NCBI GenBank assembly: GCA_946479905.1
Contig: CAMLIA010000218.1
Coordinates: forward strand, 1-6,384
Source: an uncultured Frankiales bacterium
Lineage (GTDB): Bacteria > Actinomycetota > Actinomycetes > Mycobacteriales > SCTD01
Reading direction: 5' to 3'
Length of the DNA: 6,384 bases
The notes beneath the pieces were generated by a model. That model had not been told where the DNA came from, made no database searches, and saw nothing but the letters and a program-made list of their open reading frames with translations. A program made the position numbers and the translations under genes. This document shows, one piece after another, positions 1 to 6,306 of the stretch (position 1 is its first letter; every line of letters begins with the position of its first letter).

Positions 1-490
1 GACCTACCTCGACGCGGACGAGGCCTCCGTCCTGCGCATCGCGACCGAGGCCGGCGGTCAGCACGTCCTCGAGATCATGGGACAGCGCCTGCCGTTGCAG
101 CCGTTGCGACCCGGCGTGTGGGGTGCGGCGACCGCCGAGATCGCCTTCGCCTCAGGCGCGCTGTCGCTCCGGCTCGGTGGCGAGCTGACGTCGTACCGGC
201 TGCTCGACCTGACCACCGAGCTGCGCGACCCGGCGGCGCACGAGGGCGCCTACACGAGCCCGGAGCTCGGCGTGTCCCTGACCGTCTCGTGTGGCCCGGG
301 CGGCCTGCAGGTGGCGTGGCCGGACCGGAAGCCCGTGCCGTTGTCCTGTGCCGGAGACGACCTGGTGCTCCTGACGCTCCAGGGAGTTCCGGGGGCGGTT
401 CGCTTCCTGCGATCGGGGCAGCGCATCACCGGACTGCGGATGAGCACCGACCGGGCCCTGGGCACGGAGTTCGTGCGCCAGGACGCCTGA
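1..490 (+). CDS. C-terminal part of a probable beta-lactamase/D-aminopeptidase-type serine hydrolase (5' truncated by window)
   Basis: The frame is open from the first full codon at position 2 to TGA at 488-490, giving 162 residues; the start lies outside the window. Third codon positions are nearly all G or C, so it is coding. The visible part looks like the small beta-barrel tail domain that follows the catalytic domain in many class C beta-lactamase-like (CubicO/D-aminopeptidase) serine hydrolases. Pointers are the GAYTSPELGVSLTV strand pair, the GGLQVAW strand, the VRFLRSGQRITGLRMS stretch and the closing EFVRQDA. In those enzymes the catalytic SxxK and YxN motifs lie upstream, so activity cannot be judged here. 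The first in-frame ATG (position 77) is internal, because coding character runs on above it. The gene converges with the S9 peptidase gene across 18 bp. The family call rests on pattern resemblance only; another protein with a lipocalin-like tail is possible. Confidence 0.6.
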   Translation, partial: TYLDADEASVLRIATEAGGQHVLEIMGQRLPLQPLRPGVWGAATAEIAFASGALSLRLGGELTSYRLLDLTTELRDPAAHEGAYTSPELGVSLTVSCGPGGLQVAWPDRKPVPLSCAGDDLVLLTLQGVPGAVRFLRSGQRITGLRMSTDRALGTEFVRQDA

Positions 491-508
491 GACCAGTTGG
501 TCGCAGCG

Positions 509-2266
509 TCATGCAGGAAGGTGCTCTGCGAGGAAGCTCTCGATCTCGTGGAGGAGCCAGATGTTGTTCTCTGGCTTGCTGAAGCCGTGTCCCTCCCCCT
601 GGATCTCGTGGAAGACGTAGGGAACGGCTCGGCTGTCGAGGGCGGCCGCGACGGCCCGGCTCTCGTCGGGCAGGACGCGTGGGTCGTTCGCGCCGTGGAC
701 GAGTAGCAGGGGGACGCGCAGCTGGTCCAGGTGCGCCAGCGGGGACCGCTCCCAGAGCAGGTCGGCGTCATGCTCGGGGTGGCCGACGCGGGTGTGCCAC
801 ACGGCCAGGAGCGCCTCCCAGTATGGCGGGAACGAGCGCAGCAAGGTCAGCAGGTTGGAGGGCGCGCACCACGCGATGCCGCAGGCGTAGCGCTCGGGTT
901 CCGTGACGAGACCCATGAGGGTCGCGTAGCCGCCGTAGGACCCGCCCGCGATCGCGACCCGGCGGGGGTCCACGAGGTCGCTCGCTACGAGGTGGTCGAC
1001 AGCGTCGGACAGGTCGGTCTGCATGCGGGCGCCCCACTCCCGGTCGCCGGCATCCAGGTGGTCCTGGCCGTACCCGGTAGAGCCGCGGTAGTTGACCTGA
1101 ACGACTGCGTACCCACGGGTGGCGAGCAGCTGCACGATCGGGTCGAAGCCCCAGCGGTCCCTGGACCAGGGCCCACCGTGCACCCACACGACGGCAGGAA
1201 GTGATGCGGCCTCGCGGTCCGGCGGGAGAGTCACGTAGCCGCGGATCGCCCGCCCGTCTCGCGCCGTGAAGGCGAGCTCCTGAGTGCGACCGAGGGCAAA
1301 CGACGCCAGCTCCGGTCGCTCGGTGAGGAGTACCCGGTCCGGCAGACCCCACGTGGCCGACCCGCGATCCTTGACGCGTCGCACGAGCCACGTCGCGTCG
1401 TCGGCGGACCGCGAGATCGCGTGCACGTCGGACTCCGGGTGGTTGAGCGTCTCTGCTCCCTTGCCGTGCCAGGTGCGGCGCACGCCGTCGACGGCGACGA
1501 GGTCGACGTCGCCAGTGACCGGTGAGGTGGAGAACCCCGCGACGTCGAACTGCTCGTCGCGGTGGATGGTGCTGCGCCGTCCTGTGGTGAGGTCGTAGCG
1601 GACGCACGCAACGGTGTCAGATCCCTTGCTGTGCAGGCAGTACGCAGCGGTGGCGTCATGCGAGACGGCAACCTGGCCGAGGATGAGTGGCACGGTCTCT
1701 GCGGCAGACAGCACCTCGAGCATCCCGTCCGGTCCGTGCAGCTCGGCCGAGCCGTCTGCTTGTAGCCTCACGGCGAAGCAAGGTGCGAGTGACTGGTCCA
1801 CGGCATACCGGGTCGCGCCTTCGGACACGGGCCCGGTCAGCGATCCGTCGTCGAGCGACACGATGTAGAGGTCGTGCCGGGTGGGCTGAAGGAGGTTGAG
1901 CGCGACGGCGGCCTCCCGGGGTCGTGCGGAGGAGAGCCCGACCAGCTGAGCCTGGACACCCGGGTAGGGCGTGAGGTCGGTCAGGTCACCGGACGCCACA
2001 TCGACTGCCCATAGGTGGTGCAGCTCGTCCCCACCGCCGTCGCGCAGGACGAGCAGCGTGGTGCCATCGGGACCCCAGATGGGGGCGGTCAGCGGCGTGG
2101 GCTCGGCAGTCAGCGCCCGGGCGCCGGAACCGCTCACGGCGCAGGTCCAGATGTTCGGGACTCCGTTGACCGGCGCGAGGTAGGCCAGTGACTGGCCGTC
2201 CGGCGACACGCACACATCGGAGACAGTCGGGGCTCCGTAGAGCGTCTCCGGAGACGGCAGCGTCAC
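509..2266 (-). CDS. S9-family (prolyl oligopeptidase-type) serine peptidase, last gene of the operon
   Basis: The product is 585 residues. Residues about 1-330 form a beta-propeller-like region with repeated SPDG/GPDG blade motifs (for example SPDGQSLAYLAP and GPDGTTLLVLRD). Residues about 340-585 form an alpha/beta-hydrolase domain. The oxyanion-side HGGP begins at H363, NYRGSTGYG carries Y393, and the nucleophile is S443 in GGSYGG. The acid is D528 in HGAND and the histidine is H560 in GEGHGF. The full catalytic triad is therefore intact, and size and order are normal for acylaminoacyl-peptidase/dipeptidyl-peptidase-like S9 enzymes, which cut short peptides or acyl-amino bonds. There is no signal peptide, so it should act in the cytoplasm. 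The GTG start is chosen because it overlaps the upstream stop as GTGA and has AGGAG six bases before it. The frame stays open for 317 more codons upstream, but that stretch is the shadow of the binding-protein gene. The exact substrate cannot be read from the sequence. Confidence 0.93.
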   Translation of the reverse strand: MTLPSPETLYGAPTVSDVCVSPDGQSLAYLAPVNGVPNIWTCAVSGSGARALTAEPTPLTAPIWGPDGTTLLVLRDGGGDELHHLWAVDVASGDLTDLTPYPGVQAQLVGLSSARPREAAVALNLLQPTRHDLYIVSLDDGSLTGPVSEGATRYAVDQSLAPCFAVRLQADGSAELHGPDGMLEVLSAAETVPLILGQVAVSHDATAAYCLHSKGSDTVACVRYDLTTGRRSTIHRDEQFDVAGFSTSPVTGDVDLVAVDGVRRTWHGKGAETLNHPESDVHAISRSADDATWLVRRVKDRGSATWGLPDRVLLTERPELASFALGRTQELAFTARDGRAIRGYVTLPPDREAASLPAVVWVHGGPWSRDRWGFDPIVQLLATRGYAVVQVNYRGSTGYGQDHLDAGDREWGARMQTDLSDAVDHLVASDLVDPRRVAIAGGSYGGYATLMGLVTEPERYACGIAWCAPSNLLTLLRSFPPYWEALLAVWHTRVGHPEHDADLLWERSPLAHLDQLRVPLLLVHGANDPRVLPDESRAVAAALDSRAVPYVFHEIQGEGHGFSKPENNIWLLHEIESFLAEHLPA

Positions 2267-3816
2267 CGCACGCTCCTGGCGCTCCCGTAGGTCATGCAGC
2301 TGCAGCGGTCGTCGAAGCTCCACTCGACACCGCGAGCCACCCCCACATGCTTGCCCGGTCCGTAGGAGGAGGCTCCGAGGCTCGCTGTCGGCGCTCGGTT
2401 GCCGAGGTGCTCCACTGCTGCGTTGAGGGCGTCGAGGGTGGGTGTGCGCAGGGTTTCGAGGGCTCGGTCGAGCAGCCACAGCTGGTCGCAGTAGAGCAGC
2501 GCGATGCTCTCGGCGTTGCTGCTCGTGAAGCTCTGGCCTCCGGCCCTCATGAGCGAGATGCACCGGCGGCGGTCGGCGCTGGACCAGGTCCCGTTGTCGG
2601 GGTTGCTGGCAGATGGCAGGTCGAGTGCGGGGATCCAACCGAGGCCGCGGGCGCCGTGAAGCTGGCTGGCGCGGATGATGCCGCCGTCCAGAAGTGCCTG
2701 CGTCCCGGAGCCGCTCTCCATGCCGTACCTGGGGTAGTAGTGCTGGGCGTCGGCTGCGTTGAGGAACACCTGGGTGATGCCGCCGTGCGTGTCGAGCAGC
2801 ACCACGTGTGTCACGCCGTCCTGAGCGAACCGCAGGACAGCGCTCTGGACCTGCGCGGCTGCCCCGCTGATGTCTGACTGGCTGGCGGGTTCGTGGACGA
2901 AGACGACATCGGAGTCGGACACGGTGAGTCCATGCCGTCGGAGCGACGGGACGAGCCCGCTGCTGACGGCTCTGGTGTAGCGGGGCTGGTCGAAGGCGAC
3001 CACGCCGACCTGAGGCTTGGTGGACGCCGGCTTGCCGAGTGCGGCACTCCAGCCCGTGGCCCAGCCGTCTTCGGCGAGCTCTGCCGCGAGCGCCTGGACG
3101 AGCCTGTCGAGGTCGAGCTGCTGTACGTCGAAGTAGTGCGGGTACTGCTGCAGGTCTCGCCCGTCGAAACGCACGATGTCCGCACCGATGACCGCGGTTC
3201 CAGCCCTCTCCATGCACTGCTCGAACGCGCTGGTACGCCCTGCGCCGATCACGGCGAAGACGGCCGCGTCCTGGGTGAAGTGGGCGCAGGCAGCCTGGTC
3301 CTGCACGGCGTACGTCTGGCTGGACTGCGCGTCGTAGGCGAACGTGTCGATGAGGAGCTTGCGGCCACCGATGCCGCCGTGGCTGTTGATGTCCTTGACG
3401 AGCAGATCGACCTCGGCGGTCTGGTCTCCGCTGGTGATGGCCTCACCGCCCAGGGCGCTGTTGGCAGCGTCGAGGTTGGCGAGGTAGGCAAGTCCGATCG
3501 TGACCGTTGTCGCGGTGACGCCGCGCCCCGCCTTGCCGGGTACAGCCGGGGCGGCTGCACCCGTCGTACCTCCAGGCGCGGAGCGTGCACCCGAGGCACG
3601 GCCTGCATCGGACGCGCTGCTGCTGTTGCCGCTCGTGCCGGGCACGGCATTCGGAGCTGATCCTGGGGCGACCGGAACACCCACGGCGTCGGTCGGTCCG
3701 CCGCCGAGACCGTCGGCTGGTGCGGTCCCCTGGGTCGTCGTCGCCAACGGCACAGTCGTGCCGCAGCCAGCCAGGAGCATCGCCGCGGCCAGCCACACCG
3801 GCAGGGTGCGCCTCAT
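2263..3816 (-). CDS. LivK-like substrate-binding lipoprotein (type 1 periplasmic-binding fold), orphan of its ABC transporter
   Basis: The product is 517 residues. It begins with a lipoprotein signal (MRRTLPVWLAAAMLLAGC), with lipobox LAGC and lipidation Cys at C18, so it is anchored outside the cytoplasmic membrane. Residues 19-99 are a low-complexity Gly/Ala/Pro/Ser/Thr linker. The binding domain follows, opening with VTIGLAYLANLDAANSALGG and continuing with DINSHGGIGGRKL, a typical entry to branched-chain amino acid/amide-type binding proteins. Six further cysteines (C177/C201, C419/C443, C505/C507) suggest disulfides in the exported domain. The ATG at 3816 is chosen because it starts the signal peptide and overlaps the TetR stop as ATGA; 24 more in-frame codons upstream are Arg-rich and lie inside TetR. 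The ribosome site is weak (GGGG six bases upstream), which fits coupling. No permease or ATPase gene is in the window, so it may serve a distant transporter or act as a sensor. Ligand unknown. Confidence 0.88.
   Translation of the reverse strand: MRRTLPVWLAAAMLLAGCGTTVPLATTTQGTAPADGLGGGPTDAVGVPVAPGSAPNAVPGTSGNSSSASDAGRASGARSAPGGTTGAAAPAVPGKAGRGVTATTVTIGLAYLANLDAANSALGGEAITSGDQTAEVDLLVKDINSHGGIGGRKLLIDTFAYDAQSSQTYAVQDQAACAHFTQDAAVFAVIGAGRTSAFEQCMERAGTAVIGADIVRFDGRDLQQYPHYFDVQQLDLDRLVQALAAELAEDGWATGWSAALGKPASTKPQVGVVAFDQPRYTRAVSSGLVPSLRRHGLTVSDSDVVFVHEPASQSDISGAAAQVQSAVLRFAQDGVTHVVLLDTHGGITQVFLNAADAQHYYPRYGMESGSGTQALLDGGIIRASQLHGARGLGWIPALDLPSASNPDNGTWSSADRRRCISLMRAGGQSFTSSNAESIALLYCDQLWLLDRALETLRTPTLDALNAAVEHLGNRAPTASLGASSYGPGKHVGVARGVEWSFDDRCSCMTYGSARSVR
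2273..2277 (-). promoter_or_regulatory. Shine-Dalgarno site AGGAG for the S9 peptidase
   Basis: On the minus strand AGGAG ends six bases before the GTG at 2266-2264. It lies inside the last codons of the binding-protein gene. It is the strongest ribosome-binding site in the operon and settles the GTG start. It suggests the peptidase can recruit ribosomes itself as well as being coupled to the gene above. Confidence 0.8.
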
Positions 3817-4394
3817 GCGTAGCCCCGAAGGACTCCGGCCACGGCGGTGTCGACGTCGTCGGAAGTAAGGGGCGCACGGGTCAGCCACGCCCGCTGCCAG
3901 ACCAGGCCTCCCAAGGTGTCGAGGATCAGCCGGCCATCGATGTCCGCAGGTAGCTGCCCCCGGGCGACCGCCCGCTCGATGACCACGAGGGTCGCCTGAC
4001 GGCGTACCTTTTGAGCCTCTGCGAGCCGAGCAGCGAGCACCGGGTCCTGTGCCGCTTCGGCGACCGCCACGGCGAGCAGCGTCCCGAGGTCGGCATCCAC
4101 CGCGCGCGCGAGGCCTCGTACCAGCGCACGCAGGTCCTCCTCGACGTCGCCGGTGTCAGGGACGCGCACGTCCGCGGAGAAGGCGCTCGCGACGACGTCG
4201 ACGAGCAGCGCCTGCTTGGAGGTCCAGCGACGGTAGATGCTGTCGAGCCCGACACCTGCTGCCGTCGCGATCTCCGACATGGTCACCGGTCCGAAACCCT
4301 TGCGGCTGAAGGCCGCCCGGGCCGCAGTCTGGACCCGCTCGGTCACGTCCGTGTTCCGCGGACGCCCGCTGGCGCGTGCCGTCGTGACGCTCAC
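3813..4394 (-). CDS. TetR/AcrR-family transcriptional repressor
   Basis: The product is 193 residues, a normal TetR length. An Arg-rich N-tail leads into helix 1 (about 17-33, with AARAAFSRKGF). The helix-turn-helix spans about residues 37-57: VTMSEIATAAGVGLDSIYRRW, with the usual TSKQALL following. The C-terminal half (VRRQATLVVIERAVARGQLP, then TLGGLVWQRAWL) looks like the ligand-binding/dimerisation domain common in actinobacterial TetR proteins. The GTG start overlaps the dehydrogenase stop as GTGA; no good ribosome site precedes it, so translation probably depends on ribosomes finishing the dehydrogenase. The frame extends 191 codons further upstream, but that part is the dehydrogenase shadow. 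As the second gene of the operon it probably represses its own operon from the palindromic region at 5825-5851 and is released by a small ligand, plausibly a pathway compound. The family is sure; the regulatory target is inferred. Confidence 0.93.
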   Translation of the reverse strand: MSVTTARASGRPRNTDVTERVQTAARAAFSRKGFGPVTMSEIATAAGVGLDSIYRRWTSKQALLVDVVASAFSADVRVPDTGDVEEDLRALVRGLARAVDADLGTLLAVAVAEAAQDPVLAARLAEAQKVRRQATLVVIERAVARGQLPADIDGRLILDTLGGLVWQRAWLTRAPLTSDDVDTAVAGVLRGYA

Positions 4395-5809
4395 GGGCGA
4401 GCCCGATGGAGAGTCGTCGGACGAGTGAAGGTGTCGAGAGTGCCGACCGCGCCGAGCCCGGACGACCTGGCCGGCTCGTAGACCATCCCCGGAGCGCCGC
4501 CCTGCCAGCCGTTGACCCAGCACAGCGCGGCCGGGATCTCGCGTCCACGACCGGCACGGGTGGGATCGGTCGTGAGGATGGTCGCGCACAGCGCATAGGC
4601 GCTGTCGGCAGCTCGACGCAGACCCTCTTCGAAGGAGTCGACGACGGTGACAGCCACCACTGGCCCGAACGTCTCGACGTCGTGGAGCAGCATCCCCGGT
4701 CGGATGCCGGTCACCACCGTGGGCGGGTAGAACCAGCCGACCCCCTCCGGCACGACTCCGCCCAGCAGCATGGTCGCACCCTTGTCGACCGCGTCCCGCA
4801 CGTGCGCGTGCACCTGGTCGCGCTGCGCCCTCGACGCGAGCGGTCCCAGGTCGGTGGCCGGGTCCAGGGGATCTCCGACCACCTTGGCCGCCGCCAGGGC
4901 GAGGATGCCCGCCAGCACCTCGTCCGCGATGTCGCGGTGCAGGTAGACCCGCTCCATCGAGGTGCACACCTGCCCCGAGTTCCAGAGCGCCCCGTACGTG
5001 ACTGTGGCTGCGGCGACCTCCGGGTCCACCGTCTCGTCGACGACGACCGGGTCCTTGCCACCGAGCTCGAGCAAGGTCGGCACGAAGCGCTCAGCACACC
5101 GACGGTTGACATCGCGCCCGGCCTCGACCGATCCGGTGAAGACGGTGATCGCGTTGTCCGGATGGCTGGCGAGTGCTTGTCCGGTGCCGGCGTCGCCGAG
5201 CACCAGGTTGAGCACACCTGCGGGGAGCTCGAGCAGCTCCACGAGCCGCGACGCCGACAACGGGCTCAGCTCAGAGGGCTTCCAGACCACCGTGTTCCCG
5301 CCCGCCAGCAGCCCGGCAAGGCCGCCCATCGCCACCGGGAGGGGGAAGTTCCAGGGGGTGATCAGCACCCCGACGCCTCGCGGCACCCGCCGCTGGTCGG
5401 TCCCCCACACGTCGTCCCCGCCCAGTCGGGTCTCCCAGGCGTAACCCCGGGCCGCCGTCAGCGCGGCGGAGAGGCCACCCAGCACCGCGTCCACCAAGGG
5501 TCGGGCAACGGCCCACGGCTGACCCATCTCCACGCACTGCAGACGTGCCAGCTCATCGGCGTGCGGCACGGCACGCTCCACCGCCCGCGCAACCAGCTCG
5601 GCCCGACCGTCCGCTCCGAGGGTCGACCATCCCGGCGCAGCAGCGACCGCCGCGGCCATCGCCAGATCGACATCCGCCTCGGAACCCACAGGGACTCGCG
5701 CCAAGAGCGCCTCGGTGGCCGGGTTCGTGAGCAGCAACCAATCCGTGCCCTTGCCCGCGAACGGCTCACCGTCGATGTGGTGCTGCAGCACGTCGGACCA
5801 TAATGTCAT
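4391..5809 (-). CDS. NAD(P)-dependent aldehyde dehydrogenase, first gene of the operon
   Basis: The product is 472 residues, slightly short for the 480-500 residues usual in the family but complete. It oxidises an aldehyde to the carboxylic acid through a thioester on the catalytic cysteine. Visible landmarks are N154 in PWNFP, K177 and E180 in WKPSE, E248 in LELGGKDP, C282 in GQVCTS and E379 in ETFGPVV. The N154-K177 and E248-C282 distances equal those of mammalian ALDH2. The glutamate three after the lysine normally favours NAD+ over NADP+ in this family. The C-terminal region is slightly unusual: GMVYEPARSSGLG stands where many members have PFGGxKxSGxG. The ATG at 5809 is chosen because the frame starts there and it sits exactly seven bases below a good -10 box, suggesting a leaderless mRNA. 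It shares its last 4 nt with TetR. The substrate aldehyde is not predictable; succinate-semialdehyde or aromatic aldehyde types are both possible. Confidence 0.94.
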   Translation of the reverse strand: MTLWSDVLQHHIDGEPFAGKGTDWLLLTNPATEALLARVPVGSEADVDLAMAAAVAAAPGWSTLGADGRAELVARAVERAVPHADELARLQCVEMGQPWAVARPLVDAVLGGLSAALTAARGYAWETRLGGDDVWGTDQRRVPRGVGVLITPWNFPLPVAMGGLAGLLAGGNTVVWKPSELSPLSASRLVELLELPAGVLNLVLGDAGTGQALASHPDNAITVFTGSVEAGRDVNRRCAERFVPTLLELGGKDPVVVDETVDPEVAAATVTYGALWNSGQVCTSMERVYLHRDIADEVLAGILALAAAKVVGDPLDPATDLGPLASRAQRDQVHAHVRDAVDKGATMLLGGVVPEGVGWFYPPTVVTGIRPGMLLHDVETFGPVVAVTVVDSFEEGLRRAADSAYALCATILTTDPTRAGRGREIPAALCWVNGWQGGAPGMVYEPARSSGLGAVGTLDTFTRPTTLHRARP

Positions 5810-5820
5810 TCCCGTAATGT
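5798..5820. repeat. AT-rich symmetric element over the -10 box and start codon (AATG/CATT units)
   Basis: CCATAATGT (5798-5806) and CCGTAATGT (5812-5820) are direct repeats with one mismatch and a 14-bp period. Between and around them lie two inverted repeats: AATG-T-CATT (5802-5810) and CATT-CCCGT-AATG (5807-5819). The stretch is notably AT-rich in a GC-rich window and covers the -10 box, the predicted transcription start and the first dehydrogenase codons. It could be a second regulator site, or simply the AT-rich melting region of the promoter. Confidence 0.35.
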
Positions 5821-5844
5821 AGGTGGTCGCGGCCGACCGGTCAA
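5816..5844 (-). promoter_or_regulatory. Operon promoter: TTGACC - 17 bp - TACATT, apparently leaderless
   Basis: Read on the minus strand, TTGACC (5844-5839) and TACATT (5821-5816) are separated by exactly 17 bp and match the housekeeping sigma consensus at 5/6 and 4/6 positions. The -10 box obeys the TAnnnT pattern. Six bases follow and the seventh is the A of the dehydrogenase ATG, so the expected transcription start equals the start codon. No usable Shine-Dalgarno sequence precedes the ATG, which agrees with a leaderless message. The start point is inferred from spacing. Confidence 0.65.
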
Positions 5845-5851
5845 CGGACCG
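5825..5851. promoter_or_regulatory. Candidate operator: two overlapping inverted repeats of GGTC/GACC half-sites
   Basis: Two inverted repeats lie side by side. GGTCG-CGGC-CGACC covers 5825-5838 and CGGTC-AACG-GACCG covers 5838-5851. Each has 5-bp arms and a 4-bp centre, and the centres are 13 bp apart. Their inner arms also form the perfect palindrome GACCGGTC (5835-5842). The block covers the spacer and -35 box of the operon promoter and part of any promoter for the divergent gene. Binding by the operon's TetR protein is the simplest guess. Arms of this length arise often by chance in GC-rich DNA, so the call is tentative. Confidence 0.4.
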
Positions 5852-5855
5852 AACG

Positions 5856-5861
5856 TAGGGT
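5856..5861 (+). promoter_or_regulatory. Possible -10 box TAGGGT (or ribosome site) of the small divergent gene
   Basis: TAGGGT fits the TAnnnT pattern and, like the operon promoter, is followed by six bases and then the A of an ATG (5868). A -35 box 17 bp upstream would be CCGACC, only a partial match. The same bases contain AGGG seven bases before the ATG, so they could equally be a Shine-Dalgarno site. The two readings cannot be separated from sequence. Confidence 0.3.
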
Positions 5862-5867
5862 CAGGGC

Positions 5868-6224
5868 ATGACCCCCGGCCGGAACCTGCGCACCCGCGCG
5901 TGGGTCCTGGCCGGCCTGGCGATGTGCCTCGCGGTGCTCGGTGGGCCGCGGCTGGCAGAGGGACTGACGACCAGCGGCGTCAGCGACCGGAGCGTGGCGG
6001 CCTCGAGCGACCACGGGACGGTGGCGCTGTCACCCACCACCCGGACCCTTGCTGCCGGCACCGCAGGGTCCGAGCGCTCGACGGGCCACCTCGTCGACGC
6101 TGTCCTCACCACGGCGACGGCGCTCCCCTGGCGTCCCGTCGGCGCATCGAGCACCGAGCACCGGGCCACGAGCGCCGTCCGCCTCGGCGGCGGGCAGAGC
6201 CGCGCACCTCCCGTCAGCTCCTGA
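5868..6224 (+). CDS. Small exported or membrane-anchored Ser/Thr/Ala-rich protein, function unknown
   Basis: The product is 118 residues. G or C stands at the third position of almost every codon, which supports real coding. The N-terminus is a classic export signal: arginines at 5, 8 and 10, then a hydrophobic core WVLAGLAMCLAVLGG (about 12-26), then a polar turn and RLAEG, a plausible signal-peptidase region. C20 is preceded by LAM, which is not a good lipobox, so lipidation is unlikely. The remaining ~85 residues are rich in Ser, Thr, Ala and Gly, contain no cysteine and no recognisable domain, and look largely disordered. The gene is divergent from the operon with 58 bp between start codons, so the two share a control region. 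It may be a secreted or envelope protein, or a single-span membrane protein. No family is recognised. Confidence 0.6.
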   Translation: MTPGRNLRTRAWVLAGLAMCLAVLGGPRLAEGLTTSGVSDRSVAASSDHGTVALSPTTRTLAAGTAGSERSTGHLVDAVLTTATALPWRPVGASSTEHRATSAVRLGGGQSRAPPVSS

Positions 6225-6241
6225 CCTCACCCCTTCTCTGC

Positions 6242-6268
6242 CCGCTCGGCTGCACTCGCCCCGAGCGG
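6242..6268 (+). terminator. Perfect 8-bp hairpin after the small gene; possible terminator without a clear T-run
   Basis: CCGCTCGG (6242-6249) pairs exactly with CCGAGCGG (6261-6268) around an 11-base loop. It begins 18 bases after the stop codon of the 118-residue gene and ends 47 bases before the next start. ATCTCT follows rather than a run of T. Actinobacterial terminators often lack a strong T-tract, so termination is plausible; an mRNA-stabilising stem or a leader structure of the next gene is an alternative. The rest of 6225-6315 shows nothing else recognisable. Confidence 0.45.
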
Positions 6269-6306
6269 ATCTCTGCTGCTGCCACCCGTGCGCAGCATGA
6301 CTTCCT

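Noticed and set aside
491..502. GACCA-GT-TGGTC inverted repeat in the convergent gap, as a two-way terminator
   Set aside because: The stem can only form about 4 bp with a workable loop and has no T-tract on either side, so it is too weak to call in GC-rich DNA.
2267..3217. Upstream extension of the S9 peptidase frame, which would give a 902-residue protein
   Set aside because: This stretch overlaps the full lipoprotein gene in another frame, translates to Arg/Pro-rich sequence with no propeller motifs, and the GTG at 2266 has a proper ribosome site and a GTGA overlap.
2188..3660. Two long plus-strand open frames (2188-2877 and 2893-3660) opposite the binding-protein gene
   Set aside because: They mirror the codons of the lipoprotein gene, lack ribosome sites and show no domain features; they are shadows.
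4395..4967. Upstream extension of the TetR frame by 191 codons
   Set aside because: It lies wholly inside the dehydrogenase gene, is Arg/Gly-rich low-quality sequence and would make TetR about twice its normal length.
4406..5803. 465-codon open frame on the plus strand opposite the dehydrogenase
   Set aside because: It is the antisense shadow typical of GC-rich genes; its translation is Arg/His/Gln-rich with no recognisable fold, while the opposite strand encodes a complete enzyme.
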